A DNA stretch of 64,000 nt from Bacteroidales bacterium UBA1077 (GCA_002314195.1 DCCQ01000049.1:6763-70762), one strand, 5' to 3'. Positions 7,466 to 19,275 are shown, counted from the stretch's first letter. Numbers and translations are program-made. The notes: generated by a model not told the origin, from the letters alone.

Positions 7466-10249
7466 CTATTTGTCCCAGTAACTCGTACTTTTCTTGAACC
7501 TCAGCAAGTCCGCCAAAGCGGCCGCGTTCGCTGAAATCAGGAACGAATATGACTGGTACATTCCGGACGGAACCCATGACACGGAAATATTGAAGCAATG
7601 CAGGTCGTACCTGAAAGAAAACTGGGTGGTCGTCATCTTCATCGCCGTGAAATCCCAGCCTGACTGAGCCTGAACCGACATCTTAGGAGTCAACTGAATA
7701 TTTCCCTGTACACCGAGCGTCTGGGTGATGTTGTCTTTCTTGCTCAACTGGTTGTTAGTGTAGGAATATGACCGGCTCATCGAGAAATTATAATTCAGAT
7801 TGACGCTCCATGGCACATTAGGATTGGTGTAGTACAGCCATCCGCCTGGAATATATTCACCGGTCAAAGGATGGTAATAAATCCTTCTGTAATAGTCTGC
7901 GGCATTGCCAGTGCCACTATCACCGCCGGATGACTTCGATCCGTCGTTTCCTTTGACCGTTCCTTTGCCGGACAAAGAATATGACACCGAACCGCTAACG
8001 TTGGTCAGCCTCAGCGGCACTCCATTCTCCAAGATATTGTACTTGTTGATCCTCTGACCTTTTTCGTTAATGGCATAAGGATCGAAGTTCAAGTTTCCGT
8101 TTATTCCGAGTTTTCCAAAGACGGATGTTGACATTGAAACGCCGACATTGTTCATTTTCAATGAATCCGCCAAAAAATTATAGCCGGTTGAGAGGTTAAG
8201 CTGATCAAGAATCTTCACCTTCTTGGAACCGGTCCCTGTCGTGTCTCTCATATCACGGACCTTGGCCTCAAGGTTGTTGCCGATCGAAAGACTCATGGTG
8301 GCAGACTTGCCTTTTCCTGGAGCTGAATTGATCTGTCCCTGATAGATATTGTAGTCGTAGGTTTTCGCCACGCCCAATGTATCGACATAGTTGAACGTTC
8401 TCCAACCATTGAACGCCTTGCCCTTCTCCGGACTGAAACTCATGCTGACGCTTGGAGATATCACATGCCTTAAAGCCTGTACTTTATGGTATTTGCCAAA
8501 ATTATACATTCCATAGATCCTCGTACTCATCGACACCGACCCTGAATAGTTATGTGTCGTTCCGAAAGTTCCGAACTGCTTGCCCATTTCGGTCTTGACA
8601 CTGTTGGTCTCCGGATCGAAATACGCCTCGCTCTTCCGGAAGAACCAATTCATTCCGTAACTGACATTAGGGGCGACATTAAGGTATTTGAACAGAGTGA
8701 AATCAGGTAGTTTGATCGAAAAGTTGTGCGCCATGCCGTTCTGGAACTTGTCAATGAACCCTGGCTCTCCGAACTCAGAGGCCTTGAAATTGATTTTGTT
8801 CTGGATTGAGGTGTTGTAACCCAACGCGAATTTTTCATAGAAGCGCTCCTTGCCGACCCTGTTCTTGATCTTGAAAGGGTAGAATGTCGAAACCGAGAAC
8901 GTGATGTTAGGAAGCGTGAACGAGTATGAGCTGTCCCTTGAATTCTGGCTATGCAACGCATTGACAGACAGGTTGAACTTTCCGTTCCAGTTTTTCGAGT
9001 ACGATATTGAGGACGAAATCTGGTTCTGAAGGGCCTCGGACACGGAATGTGAATTGTAACGGCTGTTTGAGGGGCTGGAGAAATTGACCGACGCGGAGAA
9101 CGATGTTCCTGGATGTGCTTTGGAGTCCTGGGAATGCGACCACCGTACGCCGAAGTTCTTGCTTTGGAAGAAGTCCGAGCTTCCTTTCTCTCCTGTCTGG
9201 TCCACGGAATAGTTGACAGCCAGGTTTCCGCTGAACTTATACTTCACCATGTACCTTGAATTAAGATTGGCGGCCCATGAGCCGAGAGTATAGTAGTCTC
9301 CTGTCAAGGACATGTCAAAATAATCGCCCAAAACGAAATACATACCGGCATCCCGGAGATAGAAACCGCGGGCGTTCTCCTCACCGAATGAAGGCATGAG
9401 AAGCCCCGTCGCCCTGTCCGGACGTTTCGGGATGAATCCGAAAGGGATGCCGATCGGAAGGTCAACGTCCTCAACGACTAGATGGGCAGGGCCGAACACC
9501 GTCTTCTGGGACGGCTTGGTCACGACTTTGGCAGAAGACAGCTTAAGGTAATAATGAGGGTGTTCAAGGTCGCAGACGGTATATTTACCTTTTGTGATGT
9601 TGATGGATTTGTCCGGCATCATCTTGATGTTCTTGCCGTGAAGTATTCCGTCATCCTCCTTTGTGATCATATTCGTGATCCTGGCCTTGCGGGTGTTGAA
9701 GTTGTAGCGGACCTCCTCCATGTTGAATGTCTGGCCGCCCTGTGTCATCTCCGGCTGGCCTTTCCACTCCTGCGCCAGACTGTCGTAGGTGCCTCTGGCA
9801 AAGACCGTTCCTGTCGCCATGTCGTATTCCATGTAATCCGCCTTGAGCTTAATATTCTCATAGGAGACCTCCACGTCACCCCAATAGTACATTTTTCTCT
9901 GCCCATTGGAGAAATCCTGGCGTATCGAGTCCTTCGCGCCAGAGAATGCCGGCCTTGAAAGAGAACTCTTGTCAAGCAGGAAGAGCGAATCAGCCCTGGA
10001 TGTCGAATCGGCGACACGCAAAGAGTCTCGCCTTAGGGTCAAGGAATCTTTCAGCGTGGGAACAGAATCCCCGGGAACCTGCACTGAGTCCGGCCTGACT
10101 GTCTTGGATGCGTTTTGCGACAACTCCACCTCAGCAGCCTTTTTCAGGTTCCTGTTTCTCCTCACATCCTGGCCGAACATTGTCATTCCGGTCAGGGCGG
10201 CAAGGGCCGTCATGAGGATAATATTGTATGAATGCTTCTTGAATTGCAA
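7466..10249 (-). CDS. lptD: LPS-assembly outer membrane protein LptD (OstA-like)
   Basis: Outer membrane translocon that places lipopolysaccharide in the outer leaflet. Its 927 residues begin with a signal peptide (cleavage expected after TMFGQ), then a Ser/Asp-rich linker, an OstA-like beta-jellyroll region (about 120-260, for example KADYMEYDMATGTVFARGTY) and a long beta-barrel with alternating aromatic strands. The only start giving a full signal peptide is TTG at 10249, because an in-frame TAA lies immediately upstream; the next ATG is codon 13. The gene diverges from the amidase gene with only 40 bases between the proposed starts. Family assignment is good, although sequence similarity to proteobacterial LptD is low. 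Confidence 0.85.
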   Translation of the reverse strand: MQFKKHSYNIILMTALAALTGMTMFGQDVRRNRNLKKAAEVELSQNASKTVRPDSVQVPGDSVPTLKDSLTLRRDSLRVADSTSRADSLFLLDKSSLSRPAFSGAKDSIRQDFSNGQRKMYYWGDVEVSYENIKLKADYMEYDMATGTVFARGTYDSLAQEWKGQPEMTQGGQTFNMEEVRYNFNTRKARITNMITKEDDGILHGKNIKMMPDKSINITKGKYTVCDLEHPHYYLKLSSAKVVTKPSQKTVFGPAHLVVEDVDLPIGIPFGFIPKRPDRATGLLMPSFGEENARGFYLRDAGMYFVLGDYFDMSLTGDYYTLGSWAANLNSRYMVKYKFSGNLAVNYSVDQTGEKGSSDFFQSKNFGVRWSHSQDSKAHPGTSFSASVNFSSPSNSRYNSHSVSEALQNQISSSISYSKNWNGKFNLSVNALHSQNSRDSSYSFTLPNITFSVSTFYPFKIKNRVGKERFYEKFALGYNTSIQNKINFKASEFGEPGFIDKFQNGMAHNFSIKLPDFTLFKYLNVAPNVSYGMNWFFRKSEAYFDPETNSVKTEMGKQFGTFGTTHNYSGSVSMSTRIYGMYNFGKYHKVQALRHVISPSVSMSFSPEKGKAFNGWRTFNYVDTLGVAKTYDYNIYQGQINSAPGKGKSATMSLSIGNNLEAKVRDMRDTTGTGSKKVKILDQLNLSTGYNFLADSLKMNNVGVSMSTSVFGKLGINGNLNFDPYAINEKGQRINKYNILENGVPLRLTNVSGSVSYSLSGKGTVKGNDGSKSSGGDSGTGNAADYYRRIYYHPLTGEYIPGGWLYYTNPNVPWSVNLNYNFSMSRSYSYTNNQLSKKDNITQTLGVQGNIQLTPKMSVQAQSGWDFTAMKMTTTQFSFRYDLHCFNISVSWVPSGMYQSYSFLISANAAALADLLRFKKSTSYWDK

Positions 10250-10257
10250 TTATTTTC

Positions 10258-10280
10258 TAAATTTGCAAAAGACAAATATA
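10258..10280. promoter_or_regulatory. Overlapping divergent promoters of amidase and lptD
   Basis: TAAATTTG at 10258-10265 faces the amidase, and TATATTTG on the minus strand (10273-10280) faces lptD. The two -7 elements are seven bases apart, and each lies in the other gene's leader. Matches to the -33 element are poor on both sides. Confidence 0.5.
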
Positions 10281-10289
10281 CTACATATT

Positions 10290-11465
10290 TTGGATTTATA
10301 TCGCAATTTTCTTGCCGTTATCACGGCCATCACGCTTTCAACGGGTGGATTCCCGGCCTTTTCACAGAATACGGCCGCGGTGATAAAACTGTCCACTGTC
10401 GTAATAGACCCGGGTCATGGAGGGAAGGATGCAGGTTGCATCAGCCCCAGCGGGAAAACCATGGAAAAGTCTATTGTCCTGGACATTGGCAAAAGACTGG
10501 CGGAGATGATACGTGCCGGTTATCCTGATGTTAAAGTCATCATGACAAGAAGCGATGACACATTCGTGACATTGCAAGGCAGAGCGGACATCGCCAACCA
10601 CAACAATGCGAATCTGTTCATTTCCATACACATAAACTCAGTGGAAGGGAAAAGAAGTGGCCCGAACGGCTATTCAGTACATATACTTGGGCAGTACACC
10701 AGCAAGAACAAGGACCTCTATGCGGGCAACATGGACGTGGTGCGCAGAGAGAATTCCGTCATCAAACTTGAGGATGACTATACAACTCGCTACGAGGGTT
10801 TTGATCCGAACGACCCCGAATCCTACATTTTTATGAACCTCATGCAGAACGCATACCTGGAGCAAAGTTTCAAGTTTGCGCAGAAAGTCGACAGCAAGAT
10901 GAAAGGCGGAGCCATTCAGCACAGCAGAGGAATATCCCAGGATCCGTTCTACGTCTTGTGGAGAACCGCGATGCCAGCGGTTCTGGTAGAATGCGGTTTC
11001 ATGTCCAACTCAATGGACCGCGAGGCATTCATCACTGAAAAGGGGAGAGATAGGATAGCATCTGATCTTTATGGCGCGTTCCGCGAGTACAAAAAGGAAT
11101 ATGATGGAACGGACGCGACCGAGACCTCACGTAAAACCGATGCCGGCGTAAAGTCGGACGTACCTGACACGTCAGGTACTGAGACCATTCCTAAAAGTAA
11201 GGATGCTGAATATCCTGATGGCAAGAATGATAAAGTGTATTATGGCATGCAGGTGCTTGTTTCATCAAAGAATATGTCGGGGAATGACCCGTTCTTCAAA
11301 GGACATGACGTTATTAAAATCCGGTCCGGCAGACTTTTCAAATACATCATCGGCTTCTCATCTGATTTGAACACAGCCAAGGGTACCGCAGGCTCAATCA
11401 GGCGTGAATTCAAGGATTCATTCATCGTAAAAGTCGAAAACGGAATTGTTGACAGAATCCAATAG
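10290..11465 (+). CDS. N-acetylmuramoyl-L-alanine amidase with SPOR-like C-terminus
   Basis: Zinc amidase (Amidase_3, AmiC family) that cuts the lactyl-alanine bond of peptidoglycan during cell separation. The catalytic domain shows the zinc ligands in DPGHGGKDAG, MEKSIVLDIG and SIHINS and the catalytic Glu in LVECGFMSN. A low-complexity linker leads to a final roughly 75 residues (YYGMQVLVSSKN to the end) that resemble a SPOR septal-binding domain. No ATG fits; TTG at 10290 gives a signal peptide MDLYRNFLAVITAITLSTGG and 391 residues. ATT at 10287 is an alternative. The gene diverges from lptD, so two envelope genes share a control region. Confidence 0.88.
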   Translation: MDLYRNFLAVITAITLSTGGFPAFSQNTAAVIKLSTVVIDPGHGGKDAGCISPSGKTMEKSIVLDIGKRLAEMIRAGYPDVKVIMTRSDDTFVTLQGRADIANHNNANLFISIHINSVEGKRSGPNGYSVHILGQYTSKNKDLYAGNMDVVRRENSVIKLEDDYTTRYEGFDPNDPESYIFMNLMQNAYLEQSFKFAQKVDSKMKGGAIQHSRGISQDPFYVLWRTAMPAVLVECGFMSNSMDREAFITEKGRDRIASDLYGAFREYKKEYDGTDATETSRKTDAGVKSDVPDTSGTETIPKSKDAEYPDGKNDKVYYGMQVLVSSKNMSGNDPFFKGHDVIKIRSGRLFKYIIGFSSDLNTAKGTAGSIRREFKDSFIVKVENGIVDRIQ

Positions 11466-11758
11466 GACTATTTCTTAATATTCACGCACTTAAAACCAGC
11501 ATGTCTATAATTTTAAATTATTCAAAATTATAAGTAATTTAATTATTCGGCAGTTAGATAATTGTTACTACGCAAAATATTGATTACAAAATCATTGCAT
11601 AAATCAACTATTGTTAAAGATTCGGTTTCATACGGAAAATAAAAATCAAAAACAATACAAAAAAAGATTTTTTATGAATTAATTTTCCCCCAATTTTGCA
11701 CAAGCAATAACGAAGAGGGATAATTCTCTTGAATTTTCAAATTAATTCATTTAAAGAA
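11466..11758. other. AT-rich region upstream of dnaA, possible origin or dnaA control region
   Basis: About 290 bases without a gene, strongly AT-rich. It holds the dyad ATAATTTT/AAAATTAT near 11508-11532, which could end amidase transcription, and a T/A-rich stretch before dnaA. I find no good match to the DnaA box TTATNCACA, so an origin function is unproven. CAATTTTG at 11691-11698 is a one-mismatch version of the -7 element and may start dnaA. Confidence 0.35.
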
Positions 11759-13186
11759 ATGGCTGAACTGGAAAGACATATCTCTGTCTGGAATGAGTGT
11801 CTTAGGATATTTGAACAGAACGTTGAACCAAAACAGCTTGACGTTTGGTTCAAGACTATAGTTCCCGTTTCTCTAGAAGGCTCCACGTTGACGGTAGAGG
11901 TGCCGACCGATTTCTTCAGAAGTTATCTTGAGGACGCATTCCTTCCTATAATTAAGATGACTTTGAGAAGAGTGATCGGACAGGATGCGAAACTTCTTTA
12001 CAAAATTCATCCGGTCCAGAAGGAACGCGCGATGGTGTTTACCGCCGCACATGGAAATGTCCCCGAAAACAAGCCGGTGACGATCAACACATTCCAGCCG
12101 TCCGGGAATCCAAGCCCATTCGTGTTCCCGGGAATCCAGAAGCTCAAGATCAACCCCAGGCTGAACCCTGTGTATTGCTTTGACAACCTCATAAAGGGCG
12201 AATGCAACAAGATGGGCTACAATGCTGGGATCAGCATTTCCGACAAGCCAGGCAAGACCCCGTTCAACCCGCTGTTCATCTTCGGAGGCCCGGGACTTGG
12301 CAAGACGCACCTTGCTCAAGCGATCGGCATTGCCATACACGAAGCATATCCGGATCTTGTCGTCCTATACGTCACAGGCAACGAATTCAGGACACAATAC
12401 GTCAACGCCGTGAGTGTGCAGAACAAACTGACAGACTTCATGGCTTTCTACATGAGGATCGACGTCCTCATCATGGACGACATTCAGGAACTTAACGGTC
12501 CGGCATCGCAGAACGCGTTCTTCAACATATTCAATCATCTTCATCAGTCCGGAAAGCAGTTGGTGTTTACCTCTGACCGTTCTCCGGCCGACTTGAAGAA
12601 CTTTGAGGAAAGGCTTCTTTCACGCTTCAAATGGGGACTTTCGATCGAGTTGTCAAGGCCTGACCATGACACAAGACTGGCCATGCTCAGGGCAAGGTGT
12701 GCCAGAGAGGGCGTTTCGGTAAGCGACGATGTGCTGGATCTTCTCGCGGACAAGGTGAGATCTAATTTCCGGGAACTTGAAGGTGCGCTCATCTCATTGA
12801 TAGCCAACGCGACATTGTGCCATGAGGAAGTGACCAAAGAGCTTGCCGAGCAAATCACAGGAAACATCGTCAGCGAAGACCAGAATGATGTCACCATCGA
12901 CAAGGTTCAGGATGTTGTGTGTGAGTATTTCAACATTACTCGGGAAACCCTGCTATCAAAATCCAGAAAAAGGCAAATAGTCCAGGCCAGGCAGATCGCG
13001 ATGTTCATGAGCAGGAACCTCATTGGAGGATGCTCGTTGTCAACGATTGGTATGGAACTTGGAGGAAAAGACCACGCTACAGTGCTTCACGCTTGCACCA
13101 CAGTGTCGGACCTTATGGTGACTGACAAGATGTTCAGACAGTACGTGACCGACATTGAAAGGATGCTTGTGCCTGTAGCCAGATAA
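11759..13186 (+). CDS. dnaA: Chromosomal replication initiator DnaA
   Basis: Binds DnaA boxes at the origin and opens the duplex. The N-terminal domain I (about 1-80, interaction with helicase) is followed by a short linker, an AAA+ domain with Walker A GGPGLGKT (176-183) and Walker B VLIMDDIQ, and the C-terminal DNA-binding domain with the signature GGKDHATVLHACTTV. The ATG at 11759 was preferred to the TTG at 11729 because family members begin close to the motif VWNECL; this gives 475 residues. pepD follows 12 bases later. The leader is unusually AT-rich. Confidence 0.96.
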   Translation: MAELERHISVWNECLRIFEQNVEPKQLDVWFKTIVPVSLEGSTLTVEVPTDFFRSYLEDAFLPIIKMTLRRVIGQDAKLLYKIHPVQKERAMVFTAAHGNVPENKPVTINTFQPSGNPSPFVFPGIQKLKINPRLNPVYCFDNLIKGECNKMGYNAGISISDKPGKTPFNPLFIFGGPGLGKTHLAQAIGIAIHEAYPDLVVLYVTGNEFRTQYVNAVSVQNKLTDFMAFYMRIDVLIMDDIQELNGPASQNAFFNIFNHLHQSGKQLVFTSDRSPADLKNFEERLLSRFKWGLSIELSRPDHDTRLAMLRARCAREGVSVSDDVLDLLADKVRSNFRELEGALISLIANATLCHEEVTKELAEQITGNIVSEDQNDVTIDKVQDVVCEYFNITRETLLSKSRKRQIVQARQIAMFMSRNLIGGCSLSTIGMELGGKDHATVLHACTTVSDLMVTDKMFRQYVTDIERMLVPVAR

Positions 13187-13198
13187 TACAGGTGTCAA

Positions 13199-14623
13199 AT
13201 GAATTCAGAAACAGTACTTTCCATCTTCAAGGAGATCACACGGATTCCAAGGGAGTCCGGACATGAAGAGCCGATGACAGCCTTTCTTCAGCGTTTCGCC
13301 GAAGAAAGGCATCTTGAATGTAAAACCGACAAGACCGGCAACGTCTGCATAATCAAAGAGGCCACCAAGGGCAAGGAGAATGTGCCGACGCTAGTTCTCC
13401 AAGGACATCAGGACATGGTCTGCGAGAAAAGGAACGGCGTTCAGCATGACTTTCTCAAGGATCCTATTGAATATGTCATAGAGGATGGCTGGATGATAGC
13501 GAAGGACACGACGCTTGGCGCTGATGACGGTATCGGTGTCGCGGCTATGCTCGCGCTTCTTGACAGCGACATCCCGATGGGAAGGATAGAGTGTGTCTTC
13601 ACCATCTCCGAGGAGACCGGAATGGACGGTGCTTTCGGTATGGAACCTGGATTCTTCACCGGCAGGACACTCATCAACCTTGACTCCGAAGATGAGGGGC
13701 AGATGTTCATCGGCTGCGCCGGCGGCCTTGACACGACTGCCGTGTTCAATTACGTTCAGGAAGATTTCAAGGAGGGCAGCAAGCCTGTCAGGCTGGAGAT
13801 CGGCGGAGCGCTCGGCGGCCACAGTGGGGACGACATCAACAAAGGCAGGGCAGACACCGTGCAGCAGATGGCCCGATTCTTATATTCAGAATTGGCTTAT
13901 GGACTCCAGCTTGTCATGCTGAAAGGAGGCAACAAACCGAACGCCATCGCAAGAGAATGCGAGGCCATCATCACCGTCCAGGACCCTGACGCGACAATCG
14001 CAAGGTTCAACGCGTTCGGCGAGGATCTGAAGAATGAATATTTTAGGACGGATCCCGGCTTGACTTTCAATGGCGAGACCTACAGGTGCACCGAGAAGCC
14101 TGTCAAAAGCGATGTGACAAGGAGGCTGATCATGTCTCTGTTCGCCTGTCCGCACGGAGTCGAGGCAATGAGCCAGGATATTCCCGGACTCGTGGAAACA
14201 TCGACAAACCTGGCGGCCGTAAGGATGAACCGTCAGGGGCGGATCGAGATCATCACAAGCCAGCGCAGCTCAACCGCATCGGCAAGAAAGATGATGGCGG
14301 CCAAGGTGGAGGCCAACTTCCTCCTCGCCGGAGCCGAAGTGACGCATTTTTCTGAATATCCAGGTTGGAAGCCGAACCTAGACTCTCACATACTCAGAGT
14401 CTGCGTGGATTCGTACAAGAAACTGTTCGGATGCGAGCCTGAGGTCAAAGCCATCCACGCCGGTCTTGAATGCGGACTCTTCGGCGAGAAGTTCGGAGAT
14501 CTGGATATGATTTCTTTCGGACCGACACTGCGTGGGGTGCATGCTCCCGGCGAGAAGCTCGACCTTGCGTCCCTTGACAAGTTCACGGATCATCTTGTCG
14601 ATGTCGTCACCAATTTTAAATAA
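13199..14623 (+). CDS. pepD: Aminoacyl-histidine dipeptidase (peptidase D, M20C)
   Basis: Cytoplasmic zinc dipeptidase that releases amino acids from Xaa-His and other dipeptides. Its 474 residues carry the M20 metal-ligand motifs in order: GHQDMVC, TLGADDGIG, the catalytic SEETGMDG and LDSEDEG. The C-terminal metal ligand lies in AIHAGLECGLF. The inserted lid/dimerisation domain occupies roughly 190-390. It lies 12 bases after dnaA and 4 bases before rpe, probably in one transcript, which seems to be chance clustering of housekeeping genes. Confidence 0.94.
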   Translation: MNSETVLSIFKEITRIPRESGHEEPMTAFLQRFAEERHLECKTDKTGNVCIIKEATKGKENVPTLVLQGHQDMVCEKRNGVQHDFLKDPIEYVIEDGWMIAKDTTLGADDGIGVAAMLALLDSDIPMGRIECVFTISEETGMDGAFGMEPGFFTGRTLINLDSEDEGQMFIGCAGGLDTTAVFNYVQEDFKEGSKPVRLEIGGALGGHSGDDINKGRADTVQQMARFLYSELAYGLQLVMLKGGNKPNAIARECEAIITVQDPDATIARFNAFGEDLKNEYFRTDPGLTFNGETYRCTEKPVKSDVTRRLIMSLFACPHGVEAMSQDIPGLVETSTNLAAVRMNRQGRIEIITSQRSSTASARKMMAAKVEANFLLAGAEVTHFSEYPGWKPNLDSHILRVCVDSYKKLFGCEPEVKAIHAGLECGLFGEKFGDLDMISFGPTLRGVHAPGEKLDLASLDKFTDHLVDVVTNFK

Positions 14624-14627
14624 AGTT

Positions 14628-15278
14628 ATGGTAAAGATAGCCCCTTCTATACTTTCCGGCAATTTCCTGAATTTGGAGCCGGACATAAGGATGGTCAATG
14701 AGAACGCCGATCTGATCCACATTGATGTGATGGACGGCAGTCTCGTCCCGAACATCTCGTTCGGATTTCCTGTGATGGAAGCGATTGCCAAGGTCGTCAC
14801 CGTACCGATGGATGTCCACCTGATGATAATCAATCCGGACAAATACATTGACAGATTCGCCAAATGCGGAGCTGGTCTTATCAGCTTCCATCTTGAGGCC
14901 GCGGATCAGGCCGGAAAGGATCCTAAGGATATAATCTCACAGGTCAAATCCTGCGGAGCCAAAGCTGGGCTGGCCATCAACCCAGACATACCCGTCGAAA
15001 GGCTTTTTCCATACATCGATGATGTTGACTTCTTCCTGATAATGTCTGTATTTGCCGGATTCGGCGGACAGAAATTCATCGTGGAATCAATAGACCGGAT
15101 CAAAGCGCTTAAGGCCGAAATGGACAGAAAGGGAATCGTGAAGGACATTGAGGTTGACGGGGGTGTGTCCAAAGTCAACGCAAAGGTCCTTGCAGAGGCC
15201 GGGGCGACGATGCTGGTTGCGGGCAGTTCAGTTTTCAAGGCTGAAGATCCCGCCAAGGCTATTGACGAACTTCGTTAG
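14628..15278 (+). CDS. rpe: Ribulose-phosphate 3-epimerase
   Basis: Interconverts ribulose 5-phosphate and xylulose 5-phosphate in the pentose phosphate pathway. A 216-residue TIM barrel with the family motifs IAPSILSGNF, LIHIDVMDGSLVPNISFG, VDVHLM-type (here PMDVHLMI), MSVFAGFGGQKF and EVDGGVS is seen. The ATG at 14628 gives the canonical N-terminus MVKIAPS. Its stop codon overlaps the stop codon of the convergent birA by 4 bases. Confidence 0.96.
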   Translation: MVKIAPSILSGNFLNLEPDIRMVNENADLIHIDVMDGSLVPNISFGFPVMEAIAKVVTVPMDVHLMIINPDKYIDRFAKCGAGLISFHLEAADQAGKDPKDIISQVKSCGAKAGLAINPDIPVERLFPYIDDVDFFLIMSVFAGFGGQKFIVESIDRIKALKAEMDRKGIVKDIEVDGGVSKVNAKVLAEAGATMLVAGSSVFKAEDPAKAIDELR

Positions 15279-16012
15279 ATAATATAACTTATTTCCTTAA
15301 AGGCGAACTCAAAACGTTCGCCTTTTTCCGTTTCGAGACATAGCATTCCTCGGTCAGTGACATCTATGATTCTGGCGCGGATTCTCTCACCTGTAGAGCA
15401 TACTGCGTATTCATTGTATGTACCATGTTTGTACAGTCTGCTGACATATTCATCAGAATTGCCGTAGTTGGCCAACCTGTCACGTATGCATCCGCACAGT
15501 ATCGGCAATTCCATGCGGATGTCGTATTCCTTGCCTGTGAGTATCGCCATCGAAACTGGGTTCACAAGTTGCGGCGGAAACTCTTTCTGATTGACATTCA
15601 GACCTATTCCCACAACACTTGTGGCAATGTAAAAGCCTGTCAATGTGTTCTCTATGAGCATTCCGCAGATTTTTTTGTTTCTGACATAGATGTCGTTAGG
15701 CCATTTCACCGAACTGTCGATTCCAGCGGATTCCAGATAATCGGTCACTCCTAGGGTTACGCAGCGGGTTATGGTGAACTGCCGCGAAGCCTCCAAAGAA
15801 GGCAAGCAATCATCGCCAAACTTCAGCACCATCGAGAATGTCATATTCTTTCCCGCCTCTGTCAGCCATGAATTTCCTCTTTGGCCACGGCCGGCAGTTT
15901 GCCGCACGGCGGCCAACACTGTCATATTGTCAATTTCGGGCAAATGTCTTATGGCCTCATTATTAGTCGAATCAACCTCGTCCAGCCATTGAATGTCAAC
16001 TTCCTCTTTCAT
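15275..16012 (-). CDS. birA: Biotin--[acetyl-CoA-carboxylase] ligase, class I
   Basis: Attaches biotin to the carrier domain of biotin-dependent carboxylases through biotinyl-5'-AMP. About 245 residues begin directly with the catalytic domain; there is no N-terminal helix-turn-helix, so it is a class I ligase without repressor function. Motifs: the ATP/biotin loop GRGQRGNSW, KWPNDIYV and KICGMLIE. The small C-terminal SH3-like domain is present. The frame is open further upstream, but the ATG at 16012 matches the family N-terminus and leaves room for divergent promoters with rsfS. Confidence 0.93.
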   Translation of the reverse strand: MKEEVDIQWLDEVDSTNNEAIRHLPEIDNMTVLAAVRQTAGRGQRGNSWLTEAGKNMTFSMVLKFGDDCLPSLEASRQFTITRCVTLGVTDYLESAGIDSSVKWPNDIYVRNKKICGMLIENTLTGFYIATSVVGIGLNVNQKEFPPQLVNPVSMAILTGKEYDIRMELPILCGCIRDRLANYGNSDEYVSRLYKHGTYNEYAVCSTGERIRARIIDVTDRGMLCLETEKGERFEFAFKEISYII

Positions 16013-16029
16013 TCGTTCAGATTTTGTCG

Positions 16030-16045
16030 TATATTTGTATATTTG
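16030..16045 (+). promoter_or_regulatory. Tandem -7 elements upstream of rsfS
   Basis: Two adjacent copies of TATATTTG (16030-16037 and 16038-16045) lie 33-48 bases before the rsfS ATG. They probably form the promoter of the rsfS-ftsH-cdsA-psd operon. No clear -33 element is visible. Confidence 0.5.
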
Positions 16046-16078
16046 AATGGTAACGCAAAAATATAAAACATTCTCGAT

Positions 16079-16454
16079 ATGATTACACACGATTTGCGGG
16101 TCATGGCTGACGCTATGCTCGACAAGAAAGCCCAAAACGTGATTGACATAGACCTCAGGCCATTGGGAACCGCCATCACGGATCATTTCATGATCTGCAA
16201 TGCGGACTCCACCACCAACGTCAACGCAATTGCCGACAATGTCATTGAAAAGATGCGTGAAGAAGGCAGAAAGCCGCTGCGTACACAGGGGTTGGAGAAC
16301 AATTTCTGGATTATCCTGGACTACGGCGACATTGTAGCCCACATTTTCCTGACCGAGTACCGCCAGTTCTACAGACTTGAAGAACTCTGGGCCGACGCCC
16401 CTCACAAAGAGTACAAGGAAAGGCGTGTTCCCAAAACCAAAAAGAAGGATACAG

Positions 16455-16465
<11 letters not shown>
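16079..16465 (+). CDS. rsfS: Ribosomal silencing factor RsfS
   Basis: Binds ribosomal protein uL14 and blocks joining of the subunits when nutrients are short. The 128 residues contain the DUF143/Iojap core: KKAQNVIDIDL, TDHFMICNADS, the RTQGLENNFWIILDYGDIVAHIF block and the final EYRQFYRLEELW. The C-terminus is a short Lys-rich tail. First gene of a tightly packed operon; its end overlaps the ftsH start by 11 bases, which suggests translational coupling. Confidence 0.94.
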
Positions 16466-18444
<1,979 letters not shown>

Positions 18445-18452
<8 letters not shown>

Positions 18453-19275
18453 CGTAACGGTCAGATCGATTTCAGGCGTGGTCTTCATCCTTGCGATGTT
18501 GGCCTGCTTGATGTTCAATAAGTTCCTGTTCGCCGGACTGATAATATTCATCATGTCCGTGATGCTCCTTGAGTTCTACCACATCACGATGGGAAACAGC
18601 TACACTTTCTCAAAGGTGCTGGCTATCATAGCTGCGATCTTCCTTTTCGGAATATTGTTCGCTACGGCATCCTACCATATTCCGATAAGATTCGTGGCGT
18701 TTGCTATGGTTCCGATCTTCATCGTGATGATCAACTCTCTGTACGTCAAGGACAAAGAAGAATATGGCAAATTCTCGAACATCTACACGGGGCTTCTGTA
18801 CATAGCCGTTCCGATTGCGCTTTCAAACCTCATCGCCTTTGACAAGGCCGGAAACTTCAGCGGCAACCTGCTTCTTTGTTTCTTTATAATAATATGGTGC
18901 TCGGATGTCGGGGCTTTTGCCTTCGGAATATCACTTGGCAAGATATTCCCTAAAAAGCTATTCCCGTCAGTGTCTCCCAAGAAGACCTGGATAGGCTTCA
19001 TCGGCGGTCTGGTCAGTTCAGTTCTGGCTGCGTTCGCGCTGTATGAGTTGGGATTATTAAAGTTTCCGCTCATGCATTGCTTGATTCTATCCTTGATCAT
19101 GTCAGTGACCGGAGTCTATGGTGATCTGTTTGAGTCACAATGGAAAAGGGTGTACGGAGTCAAGGATTCCGGGAAGATTATACCAGGACACGGAGGTTTT
19201 CTGGACAGGTTCGACAGCACGTTGATGGCGATGCCGTTCGGAGCGATTTATCTGGCGATCTTCGACCTTCTCTAA
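18445..19275 (+). CDS. cdsA: Phosphatidate cytidylyltransferase (CDP-diglyceride synthase)
   Basis: Makes CDP-diacylglycerol from phosphatidic acid and CTP, the branch point for membrane phospholipids. A polytopic inner-membrane protein of 276 residues with about seven to eight hydrophobic helices. The C-terminal family signature is complete: SQWKRVYGVKDSGKIIPGHG followed by GFLDRFDS. ATG 18445 overlaps the end of ftsH, as expected for coupled genes. psd follows, so two successive steps towards phosphatidylethanolamine (with pssA elsewhere) are co-transcribed. Confidence 0.95.

Noticed and set aside
11466..11758. DnaA boxes (TTATNCACA) upstream of dnaA
   Set aside because: No acceptable match was found on either strand by eye, so no origin is annotated.
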